Below, piece by piece: positions 13,901 to 22,739 of a stretch of DNA of 64,000 nt. The stretch spans positions 2,590,664-2,654,663 of the forward strand of contig NC_051088.1 of assembly GCF_901709675.1 (NCBI RefSeq), in the 5' to 3' direction. Both the position numbers and the translations under genes were made by a program. The first letter of the stretch is position 1. Every line of letters begins with the position of its first letter. Source of the DNA: Syngnathus acus (Eukaryota > Chordata > Actinopteri > Syngnathiformes > Syngnathidae). Below the pieces are notes generated by a model, which worked only from the letters and a program-made list of their open reading frames with translations, was not told the DNA's origin and did no database searches.

Positions 13901-16900
13901 GTAAATTTCCATTGAGGACAATGAATAAATGAGCATTTCTATTTAATCTCTGCTGACCGCCAGGAGAAGGTGCTTAAAGCAGTTTCCTTTGTGCATGCGC
14001 AGTCTAAGTACGCATACCAAATTAGTCATATGTGACCCCTGGATGTGTTCTGGTGTCACCCGGTTCGTTCGTTTTCTCTTTTCTTCTCATTGACATTTTG
14101 CATACCGCTGGGTCTTTCTCTACCCTGAAGAAAGCACGTATTTGTCTATCAACATTTTCACCTCGACGCTGTAGAGCCTTGAGACCATTGGTCAGAGCAG
14201 CAAAGTTTCTCTCTCTAGACGCTGCAATGGCATTTAACTTTGAGTGTAATTGTTTGACGCCGTTGTGGCGTTTGAACTTGTTTGAGGCCCGATGTGGTCA
14301 CGTTCTCTAACCTCCGACTAGTAATGTGTCGCAGAGTAACATTTTTTTTTCACCGGTTGACCTCTGCGGGAGAGCAGCGTGGATGCTGCTGTTTTCTTTA
14401 GTGACGCAGTCCGACAGGCTTTTGGGCTGATGACCAGGGAGCACGGGCGGGTGATGTCCTTTCCAGTCTAGGCGCGCCACCTGCCAGGTGTGGCTGGTGC
14501 AGTCACCCCTGATGGAGGCCTCTAGGAAGGCTCTCTGTAGCGTTCCTGTGGAACCGGGGAAGCCTTTTGCAATGGGAGCGCTGGAGAGAACGATTAAGGC
14601 TCACGAGAATAGGAAACTGCATTGGAGTCTTAATAGGAGCCTTGCCCCTTGGGGTAGACTCAGAGCACCCTCTATATCTCCGCACCCCTGCCCTCTGCTG
14701 CAGTTTCCGACCGTGGGCATGGTCCCCAGCCAGCTGGCTGCTTTGCTGGCTTGGTGGTCTTGACCCAGTGGTACAAGTTCCAGTATCGACCTACTTCCTT
14801 GTGACAAAAAAGACTGGTGGATAATGACTGACTATGGACCTGAGAGGGCTCAACCATCACTTCAAGGTGCACTTCCACATGCTAACTACGGCTGACGTCT
14901 CGCTCAGCCGGGGGGAGTGGTTTACATTTGTCGACCTGAAGGACGCCTTCTTCCACATCCCAATTGCACTTCAATTGCTGTCACTGGCAGTTCCATATGG
15001 TCTCTTTTGGGCTCTCCCTCACCCCAAGGGTCTTCACACGTTTTGTGAAGGCTGCACTTGCGCCCCTACAGTCTGCGGACATGACGGTGTTGCCGGACGT
15101 GGATGACTGGCTCATCTGTACACCGTCAAAGGCTCAGGTAGTTCAGGATACGTCCACTCTTGCGTGCCGGTGTTGCCCGAATGGGCATCTGGGTCAATTT
15201 AACCAAGTCTATGAGACCTGATTAACACCAAAACAGAATTTAACAGCTACGAAGCATTGTTGACCATAAAAGTACAACTGACACAATGATGTCAAAATTG
15301 GACAAGTAGTTTTGAGAGACTTATTGATTCTGACATGAGAAGTGTACCAAAGCAACTGAGAAAAGTTGTAAACTAAGGAGTAAGGAGGGAAACTGTTAAT
15401 GACTCAATGATTTTCTGCTACAGATCGCCATGATGCCTTATTTGTAGTGGGGTCCCTGGATGAGACGCTGGAACTAAGGGGCTTACGTTACCACCCCATC
15501 GACATTGAGACGTCCGTATCTCGAGCTCACCGCAGCATTGCAGAGAGGTGAGTGCTTAGCTTGTTTTTATGGTACAGTTGACTCCACATTTCTGACACTA
15601 TATGGTGGTGGGCTTTAAAAAGATCGCAAGACAGGTTGTGTCAAACTTTGTGTAAAATTATTAGATGATAGAAGAATGTAAAAGTTAAATACCGTATTTT
15701 TCGCACCAAAAGGCGCACTGGATTATAAGGCGCACCCTCATTGAATTTTTTATTTTAGAAATTATTTCATATATAGGGCGCACCGGATTAAAAGGCGCAT
15801 AAAATAGAAGCTATACTGCAACAAACTGAGGTTGACTAGGGTTGCGGTATGCATCCACTAGCCAATAACCAATGAGCTCTCTGTAAACAATCGCGTTTCT
15901 CAAACAATCTCCTATAAAATGATCAGAACTGACTAAAGTTCGATCTAACACTGGTACTGCTTACCTATGTTTCCCTTCCATATCGATCCGTAAATTTACT
16001 CGAAACATTAACAGAGCAGCCTATTTTGACATGAAATAGCCTTGTGCGTATAGCAGCTATTATTATAGCATTAGCCACCCGCAAACTCCCATGAGCCTCA
16101 GCTCGCAGACCCCCATGAGCCTCAGCAAAGTGTAAACAATCGCGTTTCTCAAACGATCTCCTATAAAATGATCGGAACTGACTAAAGTTTGATCTAACAC
16201 ATTGGTACTGCTTACCTATGTTTCCCTTCCATATCAATCCGTAAATTTAAAGTTAAAGTCCCAATGATCGTCACACACACATCTGGGTGTGGTGAAATTT
16301 GTCCTCTGCATTTAACCCATCCCCGTGTGATTTTAATCCATCCCCTGGGGGAGAGGGGAGCAGTGAGCAGCAGCGGTGACGCGCTCGGGAATCAGTTGGT
16401 GATCTAACCCCCCAATTCCAACCCTTAATGCTGAGTGCCAAGCAGGGAGGCAATGGGTCCCATTTTTATAGTCTTTGGTATGACCCGGCCGGGGTTTGAA
16501 CCCACAACCTTCCAGTCTCAGGGCGGACACTCTACCACTAGGCCACTGAGCTGAAATTTACTCGAAACATTAACGGAGCAGCCTATTTTGAAATGAAATA
16601 GCCTCGCGGGTACAACAGCTATTCGGTGACGCCCCCTGACCACAGTTGCCGTAATGTTGGGAAGCGATGCGACCTTGTAATTTACTAGTCGTACTGAAAC
16701 GCACTGAAACATTTTGGCAGAGCACTGTGTACAACCAGTACGGATCAACAAATTCATCAATTGATCCATATATAAGGCGCTCTGCATTATAAGGCGCACT
16801 GTGGTTTTTTTGAGTAAAATGTAAGTTTTTAAGTGCGCCTAATAGTGCGGAAAATACGGTACTATAATTTATTAAAACAGGATATTACTAAAAAATACCC

Positions 16901-17957
16901 AATAAAAAGCATTGCTTTGATTTATGGGTTTATAGCCTTTACATGAATATATTTGTTTGTAATTTCCTGAGACAACTTTCTCCTTCACATTCTAGTCAAT
17001 GTTGAGTCCGGTACGCACCATGTCATCAAGCAACACAGTGACTAAATAAATAGAGGACACACTATAGGTGCCTATGCTCAAGGCAACTCAAAAAATTATT
17101 TGTAATATGTTTTGTGCAGCCCAATTAGTCGAAACATAGTGTTTTGAATATTGCGTTTGTTGAATATGAATAAGGCAGGCAACATCCAACTGTTAATCCA
17201 TCTCAGGCCATTTTGCCACTTGTCGACTGAAAATGACATCACAGTTGCCAGGTCTCAGGTCACAACCAATCGCGGCTCACCAGTTTTCTGAAGCTGAGTC
17301 GTTATTGGTTGTGATCTTAGACCTAGCAACTGTAATGTAACTTTTCAGCCGCCCCCTGAGATGGGTAAAAACGGGCAAATTTTGCTGCTTCACTTATATT
17401 GCACAAACACAATATATTAATCCAAATGCCGTGTTTAGACTAGTGGGGGCACATACCACATATTGTAAGAAACATGTTTGGGTTGATTTCCCCTTTAATA
17501 ACAAAAGCACCCACAGATTGTTCTATTTTTTGGTCAGTCATCAGGTATCCAATGCAAGAAACAAATCCAGTATTTATTCTTCTGGTAAACATGCATATTA
17601 TTCCTTGTTTGGAGGCTTATTCTTTCAGAAACTGTGGGTGGAATTTGAAGTGTGCATAGATACTAAGTAATCCCAGACATCAGACTTGTATGTGTTCCCA
17701 CCAGTGCCGTGTTCACGTGGACTAACCTACTGGTGGTGGTGGCCGAGCTGAGCGGCTCCGAGCAGGAGGCATTGGACCTGGTTCCCCTTGTCACCAACGT
17801 GGTTCTTGAAGAGCACCACCTTATTGTGGGCGTAGTGGTCATCGTGGACCCGGGCGTGATCCCCATCAACTCCAGAGGGGAGAAGCAGCGCATGCACCTG
17901 CGCGACTCCTTCCTGGCCGACCAGCTTGACCCCATCTATGTGGCCTACAACATGTGA
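1451..17957 (+). CDS. dip2b: Disco-interacting protein 2 homolog B, C-terminal 441 residues (ten exons)
   Basis: Ten exons join in frame to give about 441 residues plus stop: 1451-1560, 3124-3254, 3319-3487, 8687-8857, 8954-9015, 9078-9135, 9211-9285, 13112-13286, 15424-15547, 17705-17957. All introns are GT-AG and all phases agree. The product matches the second adenylate-forming (AMP-binding, acyl-CoA-ligase-like) domain of DIP2 proteins, through LARTGYLGF-type and LDETLELRG segments to the family's C-terminus ending [12 protein letters not shown]2 proteins are about 1,570 residues, so the N-terminal part (DMAP1-binding and first ligase domain) lies before the window. The B paralogue is favoured by [21 protein letters not shown] and [10 protein letters not shown], recalled from DIP2B, and by linkage to scn8a. 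DIP2 proteins are linked to diacylglycerol/lipid metabolism and neuronal development. Teleost ba versus bb copy cannot be told. Confidence 0.9.
1610..2772. mobile_element. hAT-type element (outer) with perfect 8-bp target duplication
   Basis: Begins tagtgtttcccaacc and ends ttgaaaaccactg. It is flanked by ctgtagat at 1602-1609 and again at 2773-2780, the 8-bp duplication typical of hAT transposons. Another hAT copy is inserted in it at 1745-2639. It lies in a dip2b intron. Confidence 0.85.
1745..2639 (-). mobile_element. hAT element nested in hAT, ZBED-like transposase remnant
   Basis: Ends are cagtgatccccaacc and ggttggggaccactg, flanked by ctatacat on both sides (1737-1744, 2640-2647). On the minus strand near 2330-2180 a frame reads [20 protein letters not shown] and near 2155-2095 [18 protein letters not shown]. 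These resemble the start and BED-type zinc finger of ZBED5-like hAT transposases. Stops and deletions break the frame, so it is non-autonomous. Confidence 0.85.
2781..3123. other. Intron sequence without recognised features
   Basis: AT-rich dip2b intron between a hAT element and the next exon. No terminal repeats or coding similarity were seen apart from the splice acceptor. Confidence 0.6.
3124..3254 (+). CDS. dip2b: dip2b coding exon ([20 protein letters not shown])
   Basis: The acceptor ...tttaatcag precedes 3124 and the donor gtatgt follows 3254. The exon encodes [16 protein letters not shown] to [13 protein letters not shown] and ends in phase 2. The first codon is an internal Met, not the start of translation. 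Confidence 0.92.
3319..3487 (+). CDS. dip2b: dip2b coding exon ([17 protein letters not shown])
   Basis: Only 64 nt of intron (3255-3318) separate this exon from the previous one. The first base completes a Ser codon, followed by [17 protein letters not shown] to GTQTELLK. The donor is gttggc at 3488 and the end is phase 0. A strong hairpin lies 38 nt downstream in the intron. Confidence 0.92.
3526..3596. repeat. 31-bp near-perfect hairpin in dip2b intron
   Basis: Arms 3526-3556 and 3566-3596 are reverse complements with a single mismatch, which would be a G-U pair in RNA. The loop is 9 nt. In the dip2b transcript this is a stable stem just after a 5' splice site. It is most likely a tiny palindromic MITE remnant; a small-RNA precursor is possible but unsupported. 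Confidence 0.8.
3754..3843. repeat. (TGGA)n microsatellite
   Basis: About 22 perfect tetranucleotide units. The same motif forms the 3' tail of the RTE LINE and of a tRNA-type SINE in this window, so it may be the tail of an old insertion. Confidence 0.97.
4015..5125. mobile_element. Tigger-like DNA transposon, non-autonomous
   Basis: Starts cagtgatccatcgtaac and ends aacgagggatcactg, with TA on each side (4013-4014, 5126-5127). It interrupts an older repeat with alternating agttac/gtaatt motifs (about 3876-4012 and 5128-5190), probably a hAT-Ac-like element. No transposase frame remains. A hAT MITE is nested at 4532. Confidence 0.8.
4532..4885. mobile_element. hAT MITE nested in Tigger-like element
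   Basis: Ends caggaattgtcaactgg and ccagttgaaaacccctg are imperfect inverted repeats. Perfect 8-bp duplications gtgtagtg lie at 4524-4531 and 4886-4893. It is 354 bp and non-coding. Confidence 0.85.
6202..6598. mobile_element. 397-bp hAT MITE, copy 1
   Basis: Ends caggggtgcgcaat and ttgggcacccctg, flanked by cattaaac on both sides (6194-6201, 6599-6606). Copy 2 at 51848-52244 has the same length and almost the same sequence. It is nested inside the pogo-like element. Confidence 0.92.
6606..6824 (-). pseudogene. pogo-type transposase N-terminus, truncated
   Basis: The frame starts [20 protein letters not shown], similar to the helix-turn-helix start of pogo/Tigger/CENP-B-like transposases. 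After about 30 residues similarity is lost. It has no DDE catalytic domain and sits inside the element at 5720-7154. Confidence 0.65.
7560..8340. other. GC-rich repeat-like block, LINE-tail-like start
   Basis: The left edge, with atttatatagcgcttttcaa and caaagacgctttacag, resembles a common fish LINE 3' end. It is followed by poly-A and poly-G tracts and about 600 bp of GC-rich sequence with small tandem duplications (gcccgcagggagtgga twice near 7970-8000). Overlapping long frames are proline/serine-rich and unlike any known protein. It is probably an insertion, of unknown family. Confidence 0.4.
8563..8682. repeat. (TG)n microsatellite abutting a dip2b 3' splice site
   Basis: About 60 TG units with a few CG interruptions end four bases before the AG at 8685-8686. 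Inside the tract there is no AG dinucleotide, so the first AG met downstream is the true acceptor. UG-rich RNA of this kind is a known TDP-43/CELF binding substrate. Confidence 0.97.
8687..8857 (+). CDS. dip2b: dip2b coding exon ([20 protein letters not shown])
   Basis: The exon encodes 57 whole codons, [20 protein letters not shown] to [10 protein letters not shown], with donor gtggga at 8858. The acceptor is gtctag, placed directly after a 120-nt TG/CG-interrupted dinucleotide tract, so the usual polypyrimidine tract is replaced by (TG)n. The previous intron is 5.2 kb and rich in transposons. Confidence 0.92.
8954..9015 (+). CDS. dip2b: dip2b coding exon ([20 protein letters not shown])
   Basis: A short 62-nt exon with acceptor tgttgcag and donor gtaatg, ending in phase 2. 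It encodes [20 protein letters not shown], a block strongly conserved among DIP2 proteins. Confidence 0.92.
9078..9135 (+). CDS. dip2b: dip2b coding exon ([20 protein letters not shown])
   Basis: The acceptor is gctaag and the donor is gtgagt. The first base completes an Arg codon; the exon encodes [19 protein letters not shown] and ends in phase 0. The preceding intron is only 62 nt. Confidence 0.88.
9211..9285 (+). CDS. dip2b: dip2b coding exon ([20 protein letters not shown])
   Basis: A 75-nt exon with acceptor tttgaag and donor gtaagt. It encodes [20 protein letters not shown] then SHLGE, and ends in phase 0. The VNPET segment is one of the B-like residues. Confidence 0.92.
9655..10175. 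mobile_element. Possible DNA transposon remnant
   Basis: The left part contains ggtcacggaccccaattttt and the right part ctggaccccaaagtccgcg. A similar pair flanks the larger element at 35872-40201 (gggccccaattttt, ctggaccccaaagttcac). Ends are decayed and no target duplication is clear. Confidence 0.35.
10607..10846 (-). mobile_element. tRNA-type SINE with ATGG tail, tRNA head lost
   Basis: Starts catccatccattatcag and continues cgggtgtgctgaagcctg, the body of the SINE seen complete at 46903-47270. The tRNA-like promoter part is missing on the right, so this is a 5'-truncated minus-strand copy. Confidence 0.75.
10862..10897. repeat. Poly-T run (36 nt)
   Basis: An uninterrupted T run in a dip2b intron, just left of a pogo-like MITE. 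Confidence 0.95.
10910..12041. mobile_element. pogo-like MITE carrying a hAT MITE
   Basis: Ends ccgtattctataatta and taattagaataaatacgg are inverted. TA flanks the left end; the right flank is slightly altered. Repeats of gggcgat(t)a lie inside both ends. No transposase frame was seen. Confidence 0.7.
10971..11527. mobile_element. hAT MITE (taggggtgtaa family), copy 1
   Basis: Ends taggggtgtaaat and cgttacaccccta, flanked by atagagaa and atacagaa (7 of 8 match). Many gatat/atcgat palindromes lie inside. Copy 2 lies in reverse at 47699-48470. Confidence 0.8.
12155..13004. mobile_element. Tigger-like DNA transposon, non-autonomous
   Basis: Ends cagtggagcctcggttttt and aaaaccgaggctccactg are inverted and flanked by TA on both sides. 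The middle contains a tandem duplication with 185-bp period and many gttgcgcg motifs. No transposase frame remains. Confidence 0.88.
12425..12835. repeat. Tandem duplication, 185-bp period, rich in ttgcgcg
   Basis: taagctcctt at 12461 recurs as taagctccct at 12646, and the surrounding sequence aligns over about two units. Short gttgcgcg(a/t)tcgg motifs repeat within each unit. Confidence 0.85.
13112..13286 (+). CDS. dip2b: dip2b coding exon ([20 protein letters not shown])
   Basis: The acceptor is gtgtgtag and the donor is gtcagc at 13287, with phase 1 at the end. The exon encodes [20 protein letters not shown], then the [13 protein letters not shown] region typical of the ligase-like fold. 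Confidence 0.93.
14340..15225 (+). pseudogene. DIRS-like retrotransposon reverse transcriptase remnant
   Basis: Three + strand frames together read PILDLRGLN-like (from 14834), [20 protein letters not shown] then KDAFFHIPI, and [20 protein letters not shown] followed by LPDVDDWL. These match the order of blocks in reverse transcriptases of fish DIRS1-like elements. Two or more frameshifts and stops break it. The active-site block reads DVDD where YLDD is expected. Ends of the element were not found. Confidence 0.75.
15424..15547 (+). CDS. dip2b: dip2b coding exon ([20 protein letters not shown])
   Basis: The acceptor is tgctacag and the donor is gtgagt. The first two bases complete an Asp codon, then [40 protein letters not shown]. 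The SVSR residues point to the B paralogue. It ends in phase 2. Confidence 0.93.
15692..16859. mobile_element. pogo-like transposon (GGCGCAC family), both ends present
   Basis: Ends ccgtatttttcgcacc and gtgcggaaaatacgg, flanked by TA on both sides. Sub-terminal ataaggcgcac repeats lie inside both ends. The middle has about one and a half of the 250-bp units seen at 1-712 and a SINE inserted at 16250. It is non-coding. Confidence 0.9.
16250..16553 (-). mobile_element. tRNA-derived SINE with 7-bp target duplication
   Basis: On the minus strand it starts cagctcagtggcctagtgg (A-box-like) and carries gggttcaaacccc (B box). It ends with a tail shared with other copies (46471, 48718). Duplications aaattta lie at 16243-16249 and 16554-16560. 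It would be transcribed by RNA polymerase III. Confidence 0.9.
16860..17704. other. dip2b intron, with small palindromic MITE at 17198-17364
   Basis: The only structure seen is a 167-bp palindrome-like unit starting ccatctcagg and ending cctgagatggg, with cacaaccaat / attggttgtg inside, probably a MITE. The rest shows no recognised feature. Confidence 0.55.
17705..17957 (+). CDS. dip2b: dip2b last coding exon with stop codon
   Basis: The acceptor is ttcccaccag. The exon encodes [15 protein letters not shown] through [20 protein letters not shown] to the family-typical end PIYVAYNM, then TGA at 17955-17957. The codon spanning the junction reads Ser (AG+T), where my recollection of vertebrate DIP2 proteins is Cys. 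Confidence 0.95.
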
Positions 17958-20815
17958 TCTGAGAGAGAGGAACATTACGAGAAATCAAACCGGGCTTCCT
18001 TTGTCTCCCTCATTAGTCATCTTTTCAAACTAAACTGTTTAATTGCTCGTATTCTTCCATCTATTCATTGCTCTCCATGTAAACAGTTCATCAACACATT
18101 TATTTTCTTTATCGTTATTCCCCCTACACCCTCATAAAAGACCCTCACTTCTCAGTAGCAGGGAGGCGCAGCGATTGAAACTACAGAGAAGAGGTGGAAC
18201 TTTCCTCCTTCCCCTTGCACTTTAAGTCCTCGCACCTCCGAGTCCACCTCCTGTCTGGCCAGAAGGGGACACGCACATTGTTTGCTTTCCCAGGGGCAAA
18301 ACCTCCACTTCAGTATTAACACGTGCCGCCAGCTGGGGGGGGTCCTGATATGTGCACAGTGGCATTGCATCGTACAAAATGTTCTGAAAATACACTGAGG
18401 CTGAGGTCCAATTGCTTTATGACCGTTTACCTGCTGAAAACTGAATTTTCTTTTGCTGCAACCTGCGGGTAATAGCCAACACGATGTTGAATATATAATT
18501 GAGCAGGGTTTTCAATTGACAGCACAAATTGGGTGAATTTCTGCACAAATCTTGCACAAAGGAGCCTTTAGCTGAACAGCCCACTGCATGGTAAGGCCAT
18601 GTTCACACCCATGCGGATATTTACAAAAATATATGCCTTTCAAGTAGACATATTTTGCATTCCCCCCAATTCAAAGCGATTCCTAGGTGTCTCAATAACA
18701 TGCCAGTAACATGTTTTCATCAAAATAACCAAAGCATAAAAACTTGCATCACATTTTACCCACTGTAATTTTCCCTTGTTCATATTAACCTGTTTTCAAG
18801 GTGCAGTCTTGTCTCATGTAAGTGAGCCACTGTTTCCACTCCACTCTACTGCTTCAATCAAGTATGGCCTCTGTTACCTTGATGCCTCGCTTGTGCATCA
18901 TGACAAGACAAGCAGCTATTTGTTGTCAAAGAGCAAAGCAAGCCCTCATGAAGACCATTTGTGTGTCCACTGGTGGAGGTAGCACTTAATCACCAAGCTG
19001 CCAAATGCATGAGGCGCATGCAGCGTCCATATTGGCAAACACAAATTTACCCCCCATCTTGACAACTTAGCTCAACTTTCGAGTAAGTGCGAGTTAGCAC
19101 AGGCTAACTAGCGATGCACTCTGCTTACCTTTTAGCTGGGCATTGTAGTGTTCTGTGTACTCAAGGGGCCGGACTCCAACTGTGACTTAAAAATAGTGGA
19201 TTGTCAGACAGCCTAGCTTCCCAGTCATGAATGGAGATACTCAGTGTGGGGATGAAATTATGCAAATTAGCTGCACTACTAGGCTACAGTCTCGCAAAAT
19301 TCAAAAGGGCTTGCTCACATTTGGGAAAATAGGCAGCTAACAAAGGATTTCTGTGGTTGTTTAATTTCACACTTGATAGGTGTGTTGTAGATGTATGTTG
19401 TAAAAAAATTGGAGCTTGGAAAATATACTTTTTATTGTATTCCTTTAAATATCAATGTATGTGTGGACCTTAAGGGCTCCCACTTGACTTGGCCTCAACT
19501 GGTCTCTTGCTAGAGTCAAAACATTTTTATTACAGATTAAACAGCCTTGAAATACATGACAAGTAATCCCTTTTAGCAAAAATGCAATATGTCTAACAGC
19601 AAGGGAAATGTATGTTCTAGACAATTTATTAAGGACCTTCAAATTGCTCTAGCCAACGAGAAATATGGCAACTGGATGTATTAAAGTTAAATGCAACAAA
19701 TGACCCATTGAAAAACACCCGGCTATCAAATGACGTTTTATCATCACTGTATTAAAAAGCAGACTTGCTGGACATTTCCGTTATAAGTCCCAATCTCAAA
19801 TCCCTTGTTATTTGTTTTGTTTTGTTTTTAACCCCAGATGTAGATGACTCTCAATGATATAGTCATTGCAAGCACATGTTCGCATTGTGTGCAGTCGTTT
19901 TGACGATGCTTAAAAGCTGTCCTATCAGCGCTAGTATGCTGTTCAAATAGGTTGCTTGTTAGGAGGCAGAGTTGTGCCTTTTCACAAAAAAGCTCCATTG
20001 TGACACAATGGATGAAGGAGTCGTATTATTAAGAGATCAGTGAGTGAGGAAACAACTTTTTGCCTTATTGAAACTCTTGGAACTTTTAATTTGAACCTTC
20101 TCCAATCATACTGTTCATATCTCTTGCTCATGTCGTCTTCACGTAGTCCAAGGCTTAATGAATGTCAAACACTTGAAAGCAAGGTAGGATGGCCGAGTGC
20201 TAGTTGTAAGCAACTCATATAGCAAGATACATTAACAAAGTTGTAGGGGATCAATGAGGGTATAAGGATGTCAATTTGTAATCTGTGTGTTAGGTCAAAT
20301 ACTGTTATCAACTGGTGTTATTGTGTACATGCAAATAGTCTACACTTGACTGGTCTTTAATACTTGACAGCATTTTTCTGCTTTCATTTGAAAAACAAAT
20401 CGAAAAAAACACCAGACTTATTAGACTACTGTGGCCGGAACACCATGCACTTTTCACAATACTGGTGCGTACGTGCGTGTGCGGGAGAGCGCGTGTGTGC
20501 TTTTATGATGATTTTTTTTTTTTTTTAAGAAATTTGAAACCTCTTTAATGATTTGATTTGTTTTCATCTTTTATGTCACCGCCACTGTAATTTCACCCTT
20601 TCCATCCAACTATAGAATTTAAAATACAGGATCTGATAGTTTTAATTGCTTTTTTTTCTTAGTGTGACCAACGTCACACGTTAACACGTTAAGTGACATG
20701 TATGCAACAGGCACGTTAAAAGCACTCATGCACCAGTGAAGCATTTGAGTCACTTTGTGACTATTCTTCTGTTGTAACTCTTACAAGTTTTTAATAAAGT
20801 TTTATAATTTAACGT
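17958..20815 (+). other. dip2b: dip2b 3' untranslated region
   Basis: About 2.86 kb follows the stop codon without recognisable exons or transposon ends, up to a canonical poly(A) signal. This length and the low repeat content fit a long conserved-type 3'UTR. The exact cleavage site is inferred to lie 10-25 nt after the signal. Confidence 0.7.
20793..20798 (+). terminator. Poly(A) signal AATAAA for dip2b
   Basis: AATAAA sits in a T-rich context (ttttaataaagtttt) and is followed by U/GU-rich sequence near 20818-20830. It is the best candidate for dip2b 3' end formation. Confidence 0.65.
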
Positions 20816-21186
20816 CAACCTTTTTCGGTGCTATTCTCTTAGAGATGTGAAAATGTCCTCTTATACTGTCTGGATGTTCATAAATTGCTGTTCATTACGA
20901 TGTTCTACAAGGGATTGTCTTCATTAACATTCATTCCACATCTCCAAAGTAATTCCAAGCACAGGCTGATGTACCCACAATGTATACCTCAACAATGACT
21001 TGTCGCCTCACTATGCATCGATGAGCCGCAAGCAGTAGTTTGATCAATGGTGTGATTTCTTCAACGCTGTCTTGACAAGCAAAGACAAAGATTTCATGCT
21101 GTCGTTGGATGTGGTTCATGTGAAATAAATAAGATGCTTTGTCAGAAGCTCCTGTCATTTTGCCACGTTTCACTCACATTTCATAA
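20816..21186. other. Intergenic sequence without recognised features
   Basis: Between the dip2b 3' end and the pogo element at 21187. No exon, repeat end or RNA gene was recognised. Confidence 0.55.
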
Positions 21187-21349
21187 ATACCGTAATTTTC
21201 GAGCTATAAGCCGCACTGGACTATAAGCCGCACCAGCTAAAATTCGTGATTTTTTTTAGTTTTATACTTATATAAGCCGCACCGGACTATAAGCCGCACG
21301 TGCGCACGAGTTATTTACAAAGAAAGACAGTACACAGAAAGCCTTTTTA

Positions 21350-21529
21350 AAGTTTTAATCACATTAACATTTCGTTGTAAACACAGAAGTAACAGCACTA
21401 GCTGGGCTAAAGTTTGAATGGCATTAACATTTTGTTGTTAACACGGAAGTAACAGCACTAGCTGGGCTAAAGTTTTAATAACATTAACATTTTGTTGTAA
21501 ACACGGAAGTAACAGCACTAACTAGGCGG
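21350..21529. repeat. Three 60-bp tandem units
   Basis: Units 21350-21409, 21410-21469 and 21470-21529 each start aaagtttt/gaat and contain cattaacattt and gaagtaacagcacta. The period is exactly 60 bp, with a few substitutions. They lie in the sub-terminal region of the pogo-like element. Confidence 0.92.
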
Positions 21530-21561
21530 GTAAAAAAAAAAAACATACCAGTCAACAGTCA

Positions 21562-22268
21562 CTGAGAGCCGTCTTCTACACTACCATCATCCAGTCTGTC
21601 CTCTGCACCTCCATCACTGTCTGGTTTGGATCGGCCTCCAAACAAGACAAGCACAGACTGCAACGGACAATCAGGACTGCAGAAAAGATCATTGGAATCA
21701 ACCTCCCATCTATCCAAGACTTGTACCTGTCCAGGACCAGAAAACGTGCAAGGAACATCTCTACAGACCCTTCTCACCCAGGTTGCAGTCTGTTTGAACT
21801 ACTCCCCTCCGGACGGCGTTATAGAGCTCGGTACGCCAAAACCAGCAGACACAGAGACAGCTTCTTCCCCCAGGCTGTTGCTCTGATGAACTCACACCAC
21901 TCTTAGAGTCTCAGAGTCATTACTGTGCAATAACATCCTGCTCTCCACACCTTTTTTGAATTTGTCTACACTGTTTGTACTATGTGTCCTCTCTGCATCC
22001 ATTGCAGCCTGGTCATCCTGGAAGAGGGACCCTCCCATCTGTGGTCTCTTCTCAAGGTTTCTCATTTCCCCTAGCTAGAGTTTTGAGTTTTTCCTTGCCC
22101 TTTTGGGAGTTTAAGATCAGGGGATGTTTGAGAATATTTGCCATTTTTCACATGTCCTGAGTGTTGTTAGTCACCTAAATGTTGAACAGAGGGTGTGATT
22201 TACCGAAGTCAAATTCCTTGTTTGGCACGCTCAAACATGGCGAATAAAAAACTCTTGAATCTTGAATC
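21562..22268 (+). mobile_element. LINE 3' end (jockey/CR1/L2-like), 5' truncated
   Basis: An open frame from 21562 to TAG at 21904-21906 encodes 114 residues including TIIQSVLCTSITVWFGSASK, HPGCSLFELLPSGRRYRA and DSFFPQAVALMNS. These are typical of the end of reverse transcriptases of this LINE group. A 3'UTR follows and ends gaataaaaaactcttgaat with a short cttgaat repeat. It has no catalytic RT core and so is dead on arrival. Confidence 0.8.
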
Positions 22269-22279
22269 TCTTTGTCTTC

Positions 22280-22640
22280 CTACTGTCCACTGAAACCAGC
22301 AAAATCTTCCTCCTCAGTGTCTGATTGGAATAGCGCCAGATGTACGTCGCAACACTCTTTGTCATTCGCTCTTTCGTTGTCGCTTTCATCATCACTCTCG
22401 TCCTGAGGCAAATTCACTCCTGAGCTTGTGCTCTCCTCTCCGTCACACACCAGACTGGCTTTTCGAAACCCATTGGTGATGGTGGATTTTTTCACACTGC
22501 TTCACACTGTCAGGATCCACTGGCAGACTTGTGCGAAAGTTGCTCTTCGCCTGCGTCCAGTTTTTGTAAACGATTTCTCGCCGCTGGTCAGCCAAGCCTC
22601 CCTTTCAAGTCGGGGGGCCACTTTAAATCGATTAATTTAT
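22280..22640 (-). pseudogene. pogo-type transposase C-terminus, disrupted
   Basis: Minus-strand reading gives KSFTKTGRRRRATFAQVCQW, a stop caused by a small cttcacact duplication near 22495, then KKSTITNGFRKASLVCDGEE and an acidic end DESDDESDN...EEEDFAGFSGQ. The order matches pogo/Tigger transposases after their DDE domain. The catalytic part is missing. Confidence 0.7.
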
Positions 22641-22739
22641 TCCAAGTTTACGTGCAACTGCTCAGTTCCCTTCTTTATCAGCCAGCTCAATTTAATTACT
22701 TCACTGGTTCTTCTATATCAAACAATTTTCTTAGGTTCA

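Larger units (their letters stand above)
21187..22640 (-). mobile_element. pogo-like transposon, split by a LINE and cut on the right
   Basis: The left end is accgtaattttcgagc with sub-terminal ccgcac repeats, as at 5720. A LINE 3' end (21562-22268) interrupts it. After the LINE, minus-strand sequence (22280-22640) gives a transposase C-terminus. The right end is not seen; a Penelope-like element follows. Confidence 0.75.

Noticed and set aside
16250-16553. tRNA gene from A- and B-box matches
   Set aside because: The tRNA-like part is the head of a dispersed SINE and cannot fold into a complete cloverleaf with the following sequence.
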